Shown piece by piece: positions 53,036 to 63,760 of a DNA stretch of 64,000 bases. Made by a program: the position numbers and the translations under genes. The stretch spans positions 1-64,000 of the forward strand of contig JANXVG010000074.1 of assembly GCA_025351795.1 (NCBI GenBank). The letters run 5' to 3'. How positions within the stretch are numbered: position 1 is the stretch's first letter; every line of letters starts with the position of its first letter. A model generated the notes under the pieces. The model ran no database searches. It saw only the letters and a list, made by a program, of their open reading frames with translations, and was not told the origin of the DNA. This DNA is from Salinibacterium sp. Its GTDB lineage: Bacteria > Actinomycetota > Actinomycetes > Actinomycetales > Microbacteriaceae.

Positions 53036-53893
53036 GTGCGTTCTTACCGCCGTTTTCGATGGGTTGCAATTCCCATCGCACTGGCCGTCACCGTCATCCT
53101 CGCCGGGTGCACACAGGAGCAGTTGCAGGGTTGGCTTCCGACAGCGCCTGGCACGACGAACCATGTAGATCAGGTCATCGGGCTCTGGGTCACCTCGTGG
53201 ATTGTGCTCCTCGCCGTGGGCGTTGTGACGTGGGGCCTGATCATCTGGGCTGCGGTGGTCTACCGTCGCCGTAAGGGTCAGACCGGCCTACCCGTGCAAT
53301 TGCGATACAACATGCCGATCGAAATTTTCTACACGATCGTGCCGCTCGTTCTCGTGTTGGGGTTCTTTGCGTTCACCGCCCGCGACCAAGCCCAGATCGA
53401 GCAGCCCATCAAGAATCCAGATGTCACGATCGAGGTGTTCGGCAAGCGCTGGGCGTGGGACTTCAATTACGTCAAAGAAAACGTCTACAGTGCTGGCATT
53501 CAGGCGCAGCAACTCGAAGCGGGCACGCTCGATCAGAGCAAACTGCCCGTGCTCTACTTGCCGGTTAACGCCAAGGTCGAGATCAAGATTGAATCACGAG
53601 ATGTTGCCCATTCCTTCTGGGTCGTAAACTTTCTCTACAAGAAAGACGCGATCCCGGGCAAAACCAACCACATGTATTTCGTTCCGGAAAAGATCGGCAC
53701 GTATCAGGGGAAGTGCGCTGAGTTGTGCGGTGAGTATCACTCGCTCATGCTCTTTCAGGTGAAAGTCGTGCCGCAGGCTGACTACGATGCCTACATCCAG
53801 GCTCAGCGCGCAGCCGGCTTTGCTGGCCAACTCGGCGCGGACTACAACGTGAACCAGAACCTGCCAGGCAACGGCAGCACTAACGGGGGATAG
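53036..53893 (+). CDS. ctaC: cytochrome c oxidase subunit II
   Basis: The 285-residue lipoprotein carries the CuA centre that accepts electrons from the cytochrome cc subunit. The lipobox ILAGC gives a lipidated Cys; two membrane helices follow (about 50-110). CuA ligands are seen in [17 protein letters not shown] and [19 protein letters not shown] (His, Cys, Cys, His, Met, Glu). GTG 53036 was preferred to ATG 53018 since GAGAGG lies about 7 nt before it; both are in frame. First gene of ctaC-ctaD-ctaF. Confidence 0.95.
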   Translation: MRSYRRFRWVAIPIALAVTVILAGCTQEQLQGWLPTAPGTTNHVDQVIGLWVTSWIVLLAVGVVTWGLIIWAAVVYRRRKGQTGLPVQLRYNMPIEIFYTIVPLVLVLGFFAFTARDQAQIEQPIKNPDVTIEVFGKRWAWDFNYVKENVYSAGIQAQQLEAGTLDQSKLPVLYLPVNAKVEIKIESRDVAHSFWVVNFLYKKDAIPGKTNHMYFVPEKIGTYQGKCAELCGEYHSLMLFQVKVVPQADYDAYIQAQRAAGFAGQLGADYNVNQNLPGNGSTNGG

Positions 53894-53898
53894 CACCC

Positions 53899-55614
53899 AT
53901 GACAACTGCAACTGCCGCCCCCGTACTCGGCGCGACAACGTTGAGCCCCAGAGGCAACGTGGTCGTCAAGTGGATCACCACTACTGACCACAAGACCATT
54001 GGCTATCTGTACCTGATTACCTCGTTCGTGTACTTCTGTTTGGGCGGGGTCATGGCCCTGATTATCCGGGCGCAGCTTTTCGAGCCGGGCCTTGAAATTG
54101 TGCAGACCAAGGAGCAATATAACCAGCTCTTCACGATGCACGGCACGATTATGCTTCTCATGTTTGCGACACCGCTGTTCGCGGGCTTCGTGAATGTCCT
54201 TATGCCTCTGCAGATAGGTGCGCCAGACGTAGCGTTCCCACGCCTCAACGCTTTCGCGTACTGGCTCTACTCGTTGGGCTCGCTGATTGCCGTAGCCGGG
54301 TTTATCACCCCGCAGGGTGCTGCGTCGTTTGGTTGGACGGCGTACGCGCCACTCGCCTCCACGACTTTTACGCCCGGGTTGGGTGGCAATCTCTGGGTAT
54401 TCGGGCTCACGATGAGTGGATTCGGCACGATTCTGGGCGCCGTCAACTTCATCACGACGATCATCACGATGCGCGCTCCCGGAATGACCATGTTCCGCAT
54501 GCCGATCTTCACGTGGAACGCGCTCGTTACCTCAATCCTCGTGCTGATGGCCTTCCCGCCCCTCGCCGTCGCCCTCTCCGCGCTTGGCGCCGACCGCGTG
54601 TTTGGCGCTCACATTTTCGACCCGGCAAACGGTGGAGCACTGCTCTGGCAGCACTTGTTCTGGTTCTTTGGGCATCCCGAGGTCTACATCATTGCGCTAC
54701 CATTTTTCGGCATTATTTCCGAAGTGCTACCGGTGTTCAGTCGCAAGCCGATCTTCGGCTACAAGACGCTGATCTACGCCACAATCTCGATCGCAGCGCT
54801 GTCTGTGACGGTCTGGGCTCACCACATGTACGTCACGGGCTCCGTGCTCTTGCCGTTCTTCGCCCTCATGACCATGCTCATCGCGGTTCCGACCGGGGTG
54901 AAGATTTTTAACTGGATCGGTACGATGTGGCGTGGTTCTGTAACGTTTGAGACGCCCATGCTGTGGGCGATCGGCTTTCTCATCACCTTTACGTTCGGAG
55001 GGCTCACCGGCGTTATTCTTGCGAGCCCGCCTCTCGACTTCCACGTCTCAGACACCTATTTCGTCGTCGCTCACTTCCACTATGTGGTGTTTGGCACGGT
55101 CGTCTTCGCGATGTTCAGCGGGTTCTACTTCTGGTGGCCTAAGTGGACAGGGAAGATGCTCAATGAGCGCCTGGGCAAGATCCACTTTTGGCTGCTGTTC
55201 ATCGGTTTCCACACCACCTTCCTGATCCAGCATTGGCTTGGTGTCGTGGGGATGCCGCGTCGTTACGCCACTTACTTCGCTGGCGACGGCTTCACGTGGA
55301 TGAACCAGGTATCGACGGTCGGTGCCGCGACTCTCGGTATTTCGCTTTTACCCTTCCTGTATAACGTCTATATCACCGCGCGCATGGCACCTAAAGTGAC
55401 GGTCGATGATCCATGGGGGTATGGACGATCTCTCGAGTGGGCCACGTCGTGTCCGCCACCGCGACACAACTTCACGTCGCTCCCGCGCATCCGGTCCGAG
55501 TCGCCTGCCTTCGATTTAAACCATCCGGAAGCTGGCATGCCCATCGGCATCGGCCCGTTCAAGGATGCACCTGACGCGCCCGTCTACGATGCAGCAGACG
55601 AGAAAGTGAAGTAA
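53899..55614 (+). CDS. ctaD: cytochrome c oxidase subunit I
   Basis: The 571-residue, 12-helix subunit of the aa3 oxidase reduces oxygen at the haem a3-CuB site and pumps protons. Seen are [15 protein letters not shown] (haem a His), [31 protein letters not shown] (CuB His and the cross-linked Tyr region), [25 protein letters not shown] and [21 protein letters not shown]-channel-like [24 protein letters not shown] is present. 5 bp separate it from ctaC. Confidence 0.97.
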   Translation: MTTATAAPVLGATTLSPRGNVVVKWITTTDHKTIGYLYLITSFVYFCLGGVMALIIRAQLFEPGLEIVQTKEQYNQLFTMHGTIMLLMFATPLFAGFVNVLMPLQIGAPDVAFPRLNAFAYWLYSLGSLIAVAGFITPQGAASFGWTAYAPLASTTFTPGLGGNLWVFGLTMSGFGTILGAVNFITTIITMRAPGMTMFRMPIFTWNALVTSILVLMAFPPLAVALSALGADRVFGAHIFDPANGGALLWQHLFWFFGHPEVYIIALPFFGIISEVLPVFSRKPIFGYKTLIYATISIAALSVTVWAHHMYVTGSVLLPFFALMTMLIAVPTGVKIFNWIGTMWRGSVTFETPMLWAIGFLITFTFGGLTGVILASPPLDFHVSDTYFVVAHFHYVVFGTVVFAMFSGFYFWWPKWTGKMLNERLGKIHFWLLFIGFHTTFLIQHWLGVVGMPRRYATYFAGDGFTWMNQVSTVGAATLGISLLPFLYNVYITARMAPKVTVDDPWGYGRSLEWATSCPPPRHNFTSLPRIRSESPAFDLNHPEAGMPIGIGPFKDAPDAPVYDAADEKVK

Positions 55615-55616
55615 CC

Positions 55617-56042
55617 ATGAAGGGCACCGCAACACTTTTTTGGATCATCACCGCATTCGCTACTCTGTTGTCAGGCGTCTACACGGTCTGGAATTTGGTC
55701 GACGTCTATTCGGGAAAAGTGGAGTGGGTGGGCACTCTGGGCCTACTGCTCGTCGCCATCATGTCCACACTCATCGCGTTCTATCTGGGGCGGCTTTATC
55801 GTGCGCAGCGCGGTAGCGAACTTCCCGAAGATCGACTCGATGCCAATATCGACGATGGCGATGCAGAGCAAGGGTTCTTCAGCCCCTGGAGCTGGTGGCC
55901 GCTCATGCTCGGATCCAGTGCCGCACTCGTCTTCCTGGGGCTCGCCATCGGACCGTGGATTGCACTCCTCGCCGCCCCGTTCGTGTTCATCAGCATCGTG
56001 GGGTGGATCTATGAGTACTACCGCGGAAACTTCGCCCGCTAG
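55617..56042 (+). CDS. ctaF: cytochrome c oxidase subunit IV (actinobacterial)
   Basis: The 141-residue membrane protein has four hydrophobic segments and a cytoplasmic loop containing LPEDRLDANIDDGDAEQGFFSPWSWWPL, the actinobacterial CtaF pattern. It belongs to the bc1-aa3 supercomplex and contacts subunits I and III. It starts 2 bp after the ctaD stop. Its last 32 bp overlap the GNAT gene. Confidence 0.93.
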   Translation: MKGTATLFWIITAFATLLSGVYTVWNLVDVYSGKVEWVGTLGLLLVAIMSTLIAFYLGRLYRAQRGSELPEDRLDANIDDGDAEQGFFSPWSWWPLMLGSSAALVFLGLAIGPWIALLAAPFVFISIVGWIYEYYRGNFAR

Positions 56043-56472
56043 TAGTACGGTCATTCGCGAGGCTCGACGCGAGGACGCCGATAGGGTGTTCGAATTGCTT
56101 CAGCAGCTAGCAAAAACGGATGCCTCAGATCGGCACACGTTCGACGAGACCTTTGTAGACTTCCTCGGCGATGATCCCCGCTCCCTTCTGCTCGTTGCTG
56201 AGGATGCGACCGGCAGTGTCCGAGGCTATGTTCTGACCACGATCAACCGGTTACTGCACACGAACGGGCGATCCGCACAGCTTCAGGAACTCGTCGTCGA
56301 CGCAGGGGCCCGTGGAACAGGTGTCGGCACGCAACTCATCGAAGCCCTCGAGCAAGTCTGTCGCGACGCGGGCGTCACGCAACTGACCGTGGCGAGTCGG
56401 CGGGCGGCCGACTTTTACGAGCGTCTCGGCTATCACTCGACCGCAGACTTCCTGAAGAAGACGTTCGACTGA
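56011..56472 (+). CDS. GNAT-family N-acetyltransferase
   Basis: The 153-residue protein has the GNAT core: VIREARREDADRVFELLQQL, VRGYVLTTINRLLHTNGRSAQLQELVVDAGARGTGVGTQLIEALEQVC, with the acetyl-CoA loop RGTGVGTQL, and VASRRAADFYERLGYHST. The substrate is unknown. ATG 56011 (MSTTAETSPAS) lies inside the ctaF 3' end, overlapping by 32 bp, so it is read from the same transcript. It is convergent with qcrB. Confidence 0.85.
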   Translation: MSTTAETSPASSTVIREARREDADRVFELLQQLAKTDASDRHTFDETFVDFLGDDPRSLLLVAEDATGSVRGYVLTTINRLLHTNGRSAQLQELVVDAGARGTGVGTQLIEALEQVCRDAGVTQLTVASRRAADFYERLGYHSTADFLKKTFD

Positions 56473-56526
56473 TCTGGCGTTCCACCGAGTGACGTCGCGG
56501 GAATCGTCGTGCTCGCGAGTTCGTGA

Positions 56527-58164
56527 CTAGTGGTCGTCGTGCGAGTTCCGCTCGATCTCGGTGCGGGTGACCGGAGAGATCCGGTCTTCGAAGAACCAGC
56601 CCGACGCAATCGCACGCAGTCGCTGGCGGAAGGTAATGCGACCGTTGGCGTCAGGTCGAATCATGAGCGGTTTGTAGTCGTTGTATGAGACCAGTTTCCA
56701 GCGCTCGTACTCGTTGAGCTGCTCGTGTACTTCGATGTACTCACCGCCGGGCAAGCGCACAATCCGGCCAGACTCATAGCCGTGAAGCGCGACCTCTCGA
56801 TCTTTCTTCTGCAGTGCCAGACATACTCGCTTGGCGACGTGGTACGCCACGATCGGTCCGACAATCAAGAGAAACTGGCAGCCGTGAATTACCCCTTCGA
56901 TAGTGAGATTGAAGTGGGTCGCGATGATATCCGAACCGGCGGCAGCCCACAGAACGGCGTAGAAGGTGACTCCGGCAGCACCGATCGCGGTGCGCGTAGG
57001 CGAGTTGCGGGGCCGATCGGCGATGTGGTGCTCACGCTTATCACCGGTAATCCATGCCTCGATAAAGGGATAGAAGGCCACCAGCACGATGAACAACCCG
57101 AGCACAAGAATGGGAGCCATGATGTTGAGTGAGAGCGTCGCTCCCCACAGATTGACTTCCCAGCCCGGTGGCACCAAACGAAGTGCGCCGTCGGCAAAAC
57201 CGATGTACCAGTCCGGCTGAGTGCCGGCGGATACCGGCGACGGGTCATAGGGTCCGTATGTCCAGATCGGGTTGATCGTGAAGAGTGACGCGATGAGCAC
57301 GATGATGCCGAAGACGATGAAGAAGAATCCCCCCGCTTTCGCGGCGAACACGGGCATGATTGGCGCGCCAACGACATTGTCGTTGGTAAATCCGGGTGCC
57401 GCAAACTGGGTGTGCTTATTCACAATGAGCAGCAGCATATGCACGCCAATGGCGGCGACAAGAATCGCAGGCAACAGAAGGATGTGCACCGTGTACAAGC
57501 GCCCCACTATCGCCGTACCAGGGAAGTCGCCACCGAAGACGAGATACGACAGCCACGTTCCGACGATGGGAACGCCCTTCACCATGCCATCGATGATTCG
57601 GAGCCCATTGCCAGAGAGCAGATCGTCGGGCAGGGAGTAGCCGGTGAAGCCTTCCGCCATGGCGAGAATGAACATGACAAACCCGATGAACCAGTTGATT
57701 TCACGAGGTTTGCGGTACGCGCCGGTGAAGAAGATGCGCAGCATGTGCAGTCCGGTGGCTGCGACGAAGAGCAAGGCGGCCCAGTGGTGTACCTGGCGCA
57801 TCAGTAAGCCGCCGCGAATATCGAACGACAGGTTGAGCGTCGACGACATGGCCGCAGACATTTCGACGCCTTTAAGCGGAACATAGGAGCCGTCGTAGAT
57901 CACCGTGGCCATCGACGCTTGGAAGAAGAAGGTGAGAAACGTACCAGAGAGCAGGATGACGACGAAGCTATAAAGTGCAACCTCGCCGAGCATGAACGAC
58001 CAGTGGTCCGGGAAGATCTTGCGTCCGAGTTCTTTGACGAGCCCGGAGATGCTCGTGCGCTCGTCGATGTAGTTCGCAGCAGCCCCGGTGAAACGCTGGC
58101 CGCGGGTTGGCGAAATCTCCGTACCTTGTTGTTCGGTACCTGGTTGTTCGGTGGTGGTGCTCAT
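56527..58164 (-). CDS. qcrB: menaquinol-cytochrome c reductase cytochrome b subunit
   Basis: The 545-residue cytochrome b oxidises menaquinol and passes electrons through two b haems. It has the haem-ligand segments MRQVHHWAALLFVAATGLHMLRIFFTG and TVHILLLPAILVAAIGVHMLLLIVNKHTQF, and a PEWY-like site around TQPDWYIGFADGALRL. A long C-terminal extension past the eighth helix is typical of actinobacterial QcrB. ATG overlaps the qcrA stop by 4 bp; it is the last gene of ctaE-qcrC-qcrA-qcrB. Confidence 0.96.
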   Translation of the reverse strand: MSTTTEQPGTEQQGTEISPTRGQRFTGAAANYIDERTSISGLVKELGRKIFPDHWSFMLGEVALYSFVVILLSGTFLTFFFQASMATVIYDGSYVPLKGVEMSAAMSSTLNLSFDIRGGLLMRQVHHWAALLFVAATGLHMLRIFFTGAYRKPREINWFIGFVMFILAMAEGFTGYSLPDDLLSGNGLRIIDGMVKGVPIVGTWLSYLVFGGDFPGTAIVGRLYTVHILLLPAILVAAIGVHMLLLIVNKHTQFAAPGFTNDNVVGAPIMPVFAAKAGGFFFIVFGIIVLIASLFTINPIWTYGPYDPSPVSAGTQPDWYIGFADGALRLVPPGWEVNLWGATLSLNIMAPILVLGLFIVLVAFYPFIEAWITGDKREHHIADRPRNSPTRTAIGAAGVTFYAVLWAAAGSDIIATHFNLTIEGVIHGCQFLLIVGPIVAYHVAKRVCLALQKKDREVALHGYESGRIVRLPGGEYIEVHEQLNEYERWKLVSYNDYKPLMIRPDANGRITFRQRLRAIASGWFFEDRISPVTRTEIERNSHDDH

Positions 58165-59237
58165 AGCGTGCGCTCCCAGAAGCTTGGTCCGACTGGTTCG
58201 GTAAAGTCACTTCGCGCGATCAGGTAGCCATCGGCGTCGATGGTGATCGGAAGCTGCGGCAGCGGGCGCTTCGCGGGGCCAAAGATAACCTCGGCTTCGT
58301 GCGTGATATCGAATTGTGACTGGTGACAGGGGCACAAAAGGTGGTGAGTCTGCTGCTCGTACAGGGCTACCGGGCAACCGACGTGGGTGCAAATCTTTGA
58401 ATATGCGACGATGCCGTCGTAGGCCCAGTTCTCGCGCCCAGCCGAGGGATGCAGGTCTTCTGGCTTCATGCGCATCAGCAAAACGGCAGCTTTTGCCTTC
58501 TGTTCGAGCTTGTCTGTGGCGTCATTGAGGCCTTCAGGAATGACGTGAAAGACCGAACCGAGGGTAACGTCGGATGCCTTGATCGGCGTGCCAGACGGGT
58601 CACGGGTGAGGCGCGTGTCTTTCGCCCACAGCGTGTGCTTGAGCCCAGCGACCGGGTCAGCCGCCGGAGCCAAGTCACGGAACAGGACAATCGCCGGAAG
58701 CGGTGTGACTACGAGCGCACCAATGAGGGTGTTGCGGATGAGCGTGCGTCGCCCGAATCCAGACTCCTCATTACCGAGTCGGAAGATTTCGACAGCCGCC
58801 GCCCGGGTTTCGTCTGAACCACGGGTGCCGTGGCGCATCTCGACGAGGTCATGGCCGTTCATGAGCGACTTCGACCAGTGCACGGCACCGATGCCGATTC
58901 CGAGAAGCGCGAGAGTCATACCGATGCCGAGGAATAGATTGTTGAGTCGCACCGACAACATATCGCCGGGCGTAATCGGGAAAATGATGTATGCGGTGAT
59001 GGCTGCAACCGTACCCACGATTGACAGGATGAACAGCAGTGAAACCCGCTTCTCCGCTTCGCGCTGCTTCGCGGGGAACTTGTCGCCCACTCGGGCTCGG
59101 AACGGCGGGAACCCGGGGTTCTCGACCCGATCGGCTACGACAACGGCGGTGCCGGGCGCTGAATCCTTGGGTACGGTCTTTTCGACAGCCGTGCCCACAG
59201 TTCCTCCGCCGGATTCGCCGTCGTGGTGGTCTGCCAT
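58161..59237 (-). CDS. qcrA: Rieske iron-sulfur subunit of the bc1 complex
   Basis: The 358-residue protein has three N-terminal membrane segments (VSLLFILSIVGTVAAITAYIIF, LNNLFLGIGMTLALLGIGIGAVHW and LIGALVVTPLPAIVLF) and a C-terminal Rieske domain with KICTHVGCPVALYEQQTHHLLCPCHQSQFDI, whose Cys-His pairs bind the 2Fe-2S cluster and add a disulfide. This three-helix form is actinobacterial. GAAGGGAAGAG precedes the ATG. Confidence 0.96.
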   Translation of the reverse strand: MADHHDGESGGGTVGTAVEKTVPKDSAPGTAVVVADRVENPGFPPFRARVGDKFPAKQREAEKRVSLLFILSIVGTVAAITAYIIFPITPGDMLSVRLNNLFLGIGMTLALLGIGIGAVHWSKSLMNGHDLVEMRHGTRGSDETRAAAVEIFRLGNEESGFGRRTLIRNTLIGALVVTPLPAIVLFRDLAPAADPVAGLKHTLWAKDTRLTRDPSGTPIKASDVTLGSVFHVIPEGLNDATDKLEQKAKAAVLLMRMKPEDLHPSAGRENWAYDGIVAYSKICTHVGCPVALYEQQTHHLLCPCHQSQFDITHEAEVIFGPAKRPLPQLPITIDADGYLIARSDFTEPVGPSFWERTL

Positions 59238-59280
59238 TCTCTTCCCTTCAGATGAGCGCCGAAACGCTGGACTTCACAAA

Positions 59281-60108
59281 CTAATTGGACTTCGCTGCTA
59301 GCCAGACGGTTACTCCGACGATTGCGCCAAGCCCGAATATCCAGAGAAATAGTCCCTCGGAAACCGGCCCAAGACTGCCGAGCTCGTACCCAGCCACTGA
59401 GGGGCTCTTGTCGAGAAACTTGAGATAGGTGATGATGTTGGCTTTGTCCTGAGGGGTCAGATTCATATCGTTGAAGACCGGCATGTTCTGCGGACCGGTA
59501 ATCATCGCCTCGTAGATGTGCTGAGGCGATACGCCCCCAATAGGAGGAGCGAATTTACCTTGAGTCAGCGCGCCTCCTGCGCCCGCAATGTTGTGGCACA
59601 TTGCACAGTTGATGCGAAAGAGCTCGGCACCGGCTGCTGTATCGCCGTTGGCCTGAAGGTACTTCGCGTCAGGAATCGCGGGGCCGGGCGCTCGGGATGC
59701 CACGAACGTGTACAGCGCGGTAATCTGATCGGAGGTGAATTGCACGGGCTTTTTCTCGGCCTGCGGTCCATTTTGTGCAAGCGGCATGCGGCCCGTGGCC
59801 ACTTGGAACTCGACGGCAGCAGCTCCGACGCCGATAAGGCTTGGGCCATTTTTGGTGCCCTCGAGGTTGACACCGTGGCAGGTCGCGCAGTTGGCGGCAA
59901 ACAACTTGCCGCCATCTTCGAGTGTGCCTGCGGTGGCGGTGGAATTCGCAGCCGACGCGCTCGACGTAAATAGGGTGTACACGCCACCCGTCGAGAACAG
60001 CCCAATGGTGATGAGAGCGACAGCAGTAAGCGGGTGCCGCCTGCCAGCCTGTCGCTTGGGCCGTGATGCTGTGTTCTTCGTCATTCGAGTGCGCGTTCCC
60101 ATTCTCAT
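59281..60108 (-). CDS. qcrC: dihaem cytochrome c subunit of the bc1 complex
   Basis: The 275-residue subunit has an N-terminal signal/anchor ([23 protein letters not shown]), two c-type haem sites (CATCH and CAMCH), Met ligands in the GRMPL and NMPVF regions, and a C-terminal helix. It relays electrons directly to CuA of CtaC without a soluble cytochrome c. The ATG overlaps the ctaE stop by 4 bp; an ATG two codons later is also possible. Confidence 0.96.
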   Translation of the reverse strand: MRMGTRTRMTKNTASRPKRQAGRRHPLTAVALITIGLFSTGGVYTLFTSSASAANSTATAGTLEDGGKLFAANCATCHGVNLEGTKNGPSLIGVGAAAVEFQVATGRMPLAQNGPQAEKKPVQFTSDQITALYTFVASRAPGPAIPDAKYLQANGDTAAGAELFRINCAMCHNIAGAGGALTQGKFAPPIGGVSPQHIYEAMITGPQNMPVFNDMNLTPQDKANIITYLKFLDKSPSVAGYELGSLGPVSEGLFLWIFGLGAIVGVTVWLAAKSN

Positions 60109-60740
60109 TTGAGGATGTAGATGACCAGAAACAGACCGATCCAGACTACGTCGACGAAATGCCAGTAGTACGAAATGACGATTGCGCTCGTCGCTTCCTT
60201 GTGGCCGAAGTTCTTGACGGCGAACGATCGACCGATTACGAGGATGAAGGCAATGAGTCCGCCAATAACGTGGAGTCCGTGAAATCCCGTCGTCAGGTAG
60301 AAGGCCGACCCGTATGAGTCACTGTCCAGACGAATGTGCTCACTCACCAAGGTCGCGTACTCGAAGATCTGTCCCGCGACGAACGTGGCGCCCATGGCGT
60401 ACGTGACGTAGAACCACTCGACCATTCCCCACTTCCAAAACTGCGTAACCCTGCCGGAGCGACGCGGCTGTAACCGTTCTGCGGCAAAGACGCCAAACTG
60501 GCAGGCAAACGACGAGAGTACGAGAACTGTGGTGTTGGCAGCGGCGAACGGAATGTTGAGGTGCGCTGTCTCTTGTGCCCACAGCCCGGGCGACACAGAT
60601 CGAAGTGTGAAGTAGATCGCAAAGAGGCCCGCGAAGAACATGACTTCACTGCCTAACCAGACGATCGTGCCAACTGCCACGACGCTGGGGCGGTTGACCA
60701 CGGGAGTAGTGATGGAGCGCGATAGCGAGGTCGTAGTCAC
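60105..60740 (-). CDS. ctaE: cytochrome c oxidase subunit III
   Basis: The 211-residue, five-helix subunit III has [51 protein letters not shown] and [22 protein letters not shown], with the FHGLH and HFVDVVW motifs of the family. It stabilises the oxidase and its oxygen path. GTG start with CATAAT 6 nt upstream and only GGAAGG touching the codon, so a leaderless transcript is likely. First gene of ctaE-qcrCAB; divergent from trpD. Confidence 0.95.
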   Translation of the reverse strand: MTTTSLSRSITTPVVNRPSVVAVGTIVWLGSEVMFFAGLFAIYFTLRSVSPGLWAQETAHLNIPFAAANTTVLVLSSFACQFGVFAAERLQPRRSGRVTQFWKWGMVEWFYVTYAMGATFVAGQIFEYATLVSEHIRLDSDSYGSAFYLTTGFHGLHVIGGLIAFILVIGRSFAVKNFGHKEATSAIVISYYWHFVDVVWIGLFLVIYILK

Positions 60741-60746
60741 CCTTCC

Positions 60747-60752
60747 ATTATG
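60747..60752 (-). promoter_or_regulatory. -10 element for the ctaE-qcr operon
   Basis: On the minus strand CATAAT lies 6 nt before the ctaE GTG, placing the transcription start at or very near the start codon. The -35 is not clear. TTGACA-like bases are absent. Read by pattern only. Confidence 0.5.
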
Positions 60753-60818
60753 GTCGATGTTTCGCTCTCTTTTTTCATTCCCGGGGTCTGTCGCCCTCGG
60801 ATCTATAGGATCTGAAGC

Positions 60819-61874
60819 ATGTCAAGAGACCTCACGTGGCCCAGCCTGCTCGGCACCATCATCGAGGGCGACGACCTCGCGATCAGCGAAGCGACCTGGG
60901 CGATGCAGCAGGTCATGGCTGGCGAGGCCACATCCGCTCAGTTAGCCGGTTTGCTGGTTGCCCTGCGTGTCAAGGGTGAGACAGTTGATGAGATCGTGGG
61001 ATTTAGGGATGCCGTGCTGGCTGACGCGCTTCCGCTCAATGTTGATTCCAACGTGCTCGATATCGTTGGCACTGGCGGTGACCCGTACGGCGCCGTGCTC
61101 AACATCTCGTCGATCGCCGCGGTAATCGCCGCTGCGTCTGGTGTTCCCGTTGTAAAACATGGCAATCGAGGCGCGAGTTCGGCTTCGGGCGCTTCCGATG
61201 TGCTCGCCGCCCTCGGCCTCAATCTCACCATTTCGCCCGAACGTGTTGCCGAGGTTCTTCGAGAGACGGGCATCACTTTCGCGTTCGCGGCGCTGTTTCA
61301 CCCGGGATTCCGGCACGCAGGACCGACACGCAAAGAGTTGGGCATATCGACGTTGTTCAACATTCTGGGGCCGCTGTGCAATCCGGCCAGACCAGATGCT
61401 TCCGCGGTGGGCGTTGCTAGCCTCGACCGCGTTCCGCTCGTTGTCGGCGTGTTCCAGACCAGGGGTGCGACGGCGCTCGTCTATCGCGGCGACGACGGAA
61501 TCGACAAGCTCACGACGACAGGACATAGCCACATCTGGGAGGTCTCTCGCGGGCTCGTCACTGAGCACGACCTGGATCCCCTCGAGTTGGGTATGGCGCG
61601 CGCGCCGATCGAGTCGCTTCTGGGTGCGGATGCCGCACACAACGCCGGCGTCGCCCGCGGCGTGCTCGCGGGTGACGCCGGCCCTGTGCGCGACATCGTG
61701 CTTCTGAATGCCGCCGCTGGACTGGTGGCCTTCGCGCTCGCTCAAGACTCCGAGCAGCAGTCGGAGTCCATCGTGGACCGCCTGAGGGAGAAGCTCGCGG
61801 TGGCCGCCGCTACTATCGATTCCGGAGCTGCAGCAGCCAAACTCGACGAGTGGGTTTCAGCCACGAACCGATAG
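60819..61874 (+). CDS. trpD: anthranilate phosphoribosyltransferase
   Basis: The 351-residue enzyme joins anthranilate and PRPP in tryptophan synthesis. It has the PRPP loop [41 protein letters not shown], and [35 protein letters not shown]. Orphan trpD beside the cytochrome operon is common in actinobacteria. A TATAGGAT box lies 17 nt before the ATG. It is convergent with glpK. Confidence 0.96.
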   Translation: MSRDLTWPSLLGTIIEGDDLAISEATWAMQQVMAGEATSAQLAGLLVALRVKGETVDEIVGFRDAVLADALPLNVDSNVLDIVGTGGDPYGAVLNISSIAAVIAAASGVPVVKHGNRGASSASGASDVLAALGLNLTISPERVAEVLRETGITFAFAALFHPGFRHAGPTRKELGISTLFNILGPLCNPARPDASAVGVASLDRVPLVVGVFQTRGATALVYRGDDGIDKLTTTGHSHIWEVSRGLVTEHDLDPLELGMARAPIESLLGADAAHNAGVARGVLAGDAGPVRDIVLLNAAAGLVAFALAQDSEQQSESIVDRLREKLAVAAATIDSGAAAAKLDEWVSATNR

Positions 61875-61887
61875 CAGCAGACCTCGT

Positions 61888-63399
61888 TCAGATCACGTCG
61901 GCGTCGACCCAGTCGAACGTCTTAGTGACTGCCTTCGTCCACGATCGCATCAACCGGGCGCGTTCTGAATCGTCGATGGTGGGCTCCCATCGTGCGCCTT
62001 CCTTCCAGTTGGAACGCAGTTCGTCGAGTGTTTTCCAATATCCGACGGCGAGCCCCGCTGCGTAGGCGGCTCCGAGCGCAGTCGTTTCGGCGACGACCGG
62101 CCGCACGACTGGCATGCCAAGAATGTCGGCCTGAAATTGCATGAGCAGTTCATTGACCACCATGCCGCCGTCGACCCGAAGCTCGACGATGGCTACGGGC
62201 GAATCGGCGTTCGCCGCGTCGAGAACCTCACGGGTCTGGAAAGCAGTGGCCTCGAGAGCGGCCCGCGCGATGTGGCCCTTGTTAGCGAAGCGCGTGAGAC
62301 CGAGGATCGCCCCGCGCGCATCCGGTCTCCAGTACGGGGCAAAGAGTCCGGAGAAAGCTGGAACGATGTACACGCCGCCGTTGTCGTTGACGGAGCCCGC
62401 GAGTGCCTCGATGTCGGCGGACTCTGCGATGATTCCGAGGTTGTCACGCAACCACTGGATCAGCGATCCGGTCACCGCGATCGAACCCTCGAGGGCATAA
62501 CGCGGCGCGTTTTCGCCAAGTTTGTACGCCACCGTCGTCAGTAGTCCGTGGTGGGAGTGCACGATCTCTTCGCCCGTGTTCACAATGAGGAAGTTTCCTG
62601 TGCCGTAAGTGTTTTTCGATTCACCTGCGCTAAACGCGGCTTGGCCGAAGGTGGCAGCCTGTTGATCACCGAGGATGCCCGCGATCGGCACTTCTCGCAA
62701 GAGGCTCGATGGGCCGGAGATGCCGTACGCCTCGGACGAACTACGGATATCGGGCAGCATCGACCTGGGCACGCCGAACGCCGCTAGTAGGTCGTCGTCC
62801 CACTGCAGCGTGGTCAAGTCCATCAGGAGGGTGCGGCTCGCGTTGGTGACATCGGTGGCGTGGACTCCGCCGTTCACCCCACCGGTGAGATTCCAGAGCA
62901 GCCAACTGTCGGTTGTGCCAAACATGAGATTGCCCGCGTTGGCGCTCGCCCTCGCGCCGTCAACATTGTCGAGGATCCACGTGATTTTCGTCGCCGAAAA
63001 GTAGGTAGCGAGGGGCAGACCGACTTGCAACTGGAAGCGATTGACGTCGCCATCAGCGATTCGGTCGACGATGGGTTGCGTGCGGGTATCTTGCCAGACG
63101 ATGGCGTTGTAGACCGGCTTGCCGGTCTTCCTGTTCCAGACGACCGTTGTTTCGCGCTGATTGGTGATGCCGACGGCCACGATGTCGTGACGGGTGAGAT
63201 TTGCACGGGAGAGGGCCTGACCGACCACTTCGCGAGTGTTGTTCCAAATCTCCACCGGGTCGTGTTCTACCCAGCCAGCTCTCGGAAACAGTTGTGCGTG
63301 CTCGAGTTGACCCGCTGACACAATCGTGCCGGCGTGATCGAAGATGATCGCCCGTGTGCTCGTCGTGCCTTGGTCGATTGCGAGGACAAATTCGTTCAT
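61888..63399 (-). CDS. glpK: glycerol kinase
   Basis: The 503-residue FGGY kinase phosphorylates glycerol with ATP. Seen are [88 protein letters not shown] and [20 protein letters not shown]. All catalytic regions look intact. No facilitator or glpD gene is beside it; downstream is trpD (convergent). Confidence 0.97.
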   Translation of the reverse strand: MNEFVLAIDQGTTSTRAIIFDHAGTIVSAGQLEHAQLFPRAGWVEHDPVEIWNNTREVVGQALSRANLTRHDIVAVGITNQRETTVVWNRKTGKPVYNAIVWQDTRTQPIVDRIADGDVNRFQLQVGLPLATYFSATKITWILDNVDGARASANAGNLMFGTTDSWLLWNLTGGVNGGVHATDVTNASRTLLMDLTTLQWDDDLLAAFGVPRSMLPDIRSSSEAYGISGPSSLLREVPIAGILGDQQAATFGQAAFSAGESKNTYGTGNFLIVNTGEEIVHSHHGLLTTVAYKLGENAPRYALEGSIAVTGSLIQWLRDNLGIIAESADIEALAGSVNDNGGVYIVPAFSGLFAPYWRPDARGAILGLTRFANKGHIARAALEATAFQTREVLDAANADSPVAIVELRVDGGMVVNELLMQFQADILGMPVVRPVVAETTALGAAYAAGLAVGYWKTLDELRSNWKEGARWEPTIDDSERARLMRSWTKAVTKTFDWVDADVI

Positions 63400-63412
63400 G
63401 AGGCGACACTAC

Positions 63413-63760
63413 TCAGTCGTCGGTTTTCCGGTGCCGACGTGTCGGTGTGCTCTGAGCATCAGTGTGCTCTGCGTGTCGGTGTGCTTTGAGCATCACGCTG
63501 TCGGCACCGAGCGCTGATGCAGCGATGTTGCCGCTCAGCGCAAGCGCTGTGAGCACGTCTGCACCGCAGCGCACACCACTATCGAAGAGAATCGGGATGC
63601 GCCCGCCGACAGCCTCCACGATCGCCGGGAGTGCCTTGAGTGCGCCAACCGCACCGTCGATCTGACGGCCGGTGTGGTTGCTCACCACGATGCCGTCCAT
63701 CCCGCTCGCACCTTCGCGATAAATTCGCGACTGGGTCTCACGCCCGAAATCCTCGCGCAT
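63413..63760 (-). pseudogene. alpha-hydroxy-acid oxidase (lactate monooxygenase-like), internally deleted
   Basis: The ORF starts with [19 protein letters not shown], which resembles the N-terminus of FMN-dependent alpha-hydroxy-acid oxidases, and jumps directly to [54 protein letters not shown], the C-terminal active-site region (SNHGGRQ in intact enzymes, here SNHTGRQ). About 250 central residues are missing, and the end ([20 protein letters not shown]) no longer fits. In the same frame just upstream is a TAG (63770-63772) that may have been CAG. Not expected to be active. Confidence 0.75.
63439..63495. repeat. 23-bp direct repeats in the pseudogene 3' end
   Basis: GTGTCGGTGTGCTCTGAGCATCA (63439-63461) and GTGTCGGTGTGCTTTGAGCATCA (63473-63495) differ at one base. 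A shorter copy of the core, AGTGTGCTCTGCGTGTCGG, lies between. They fall where the pseudogene departs from its family and suggest local duplication. Confidence 0.8.
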
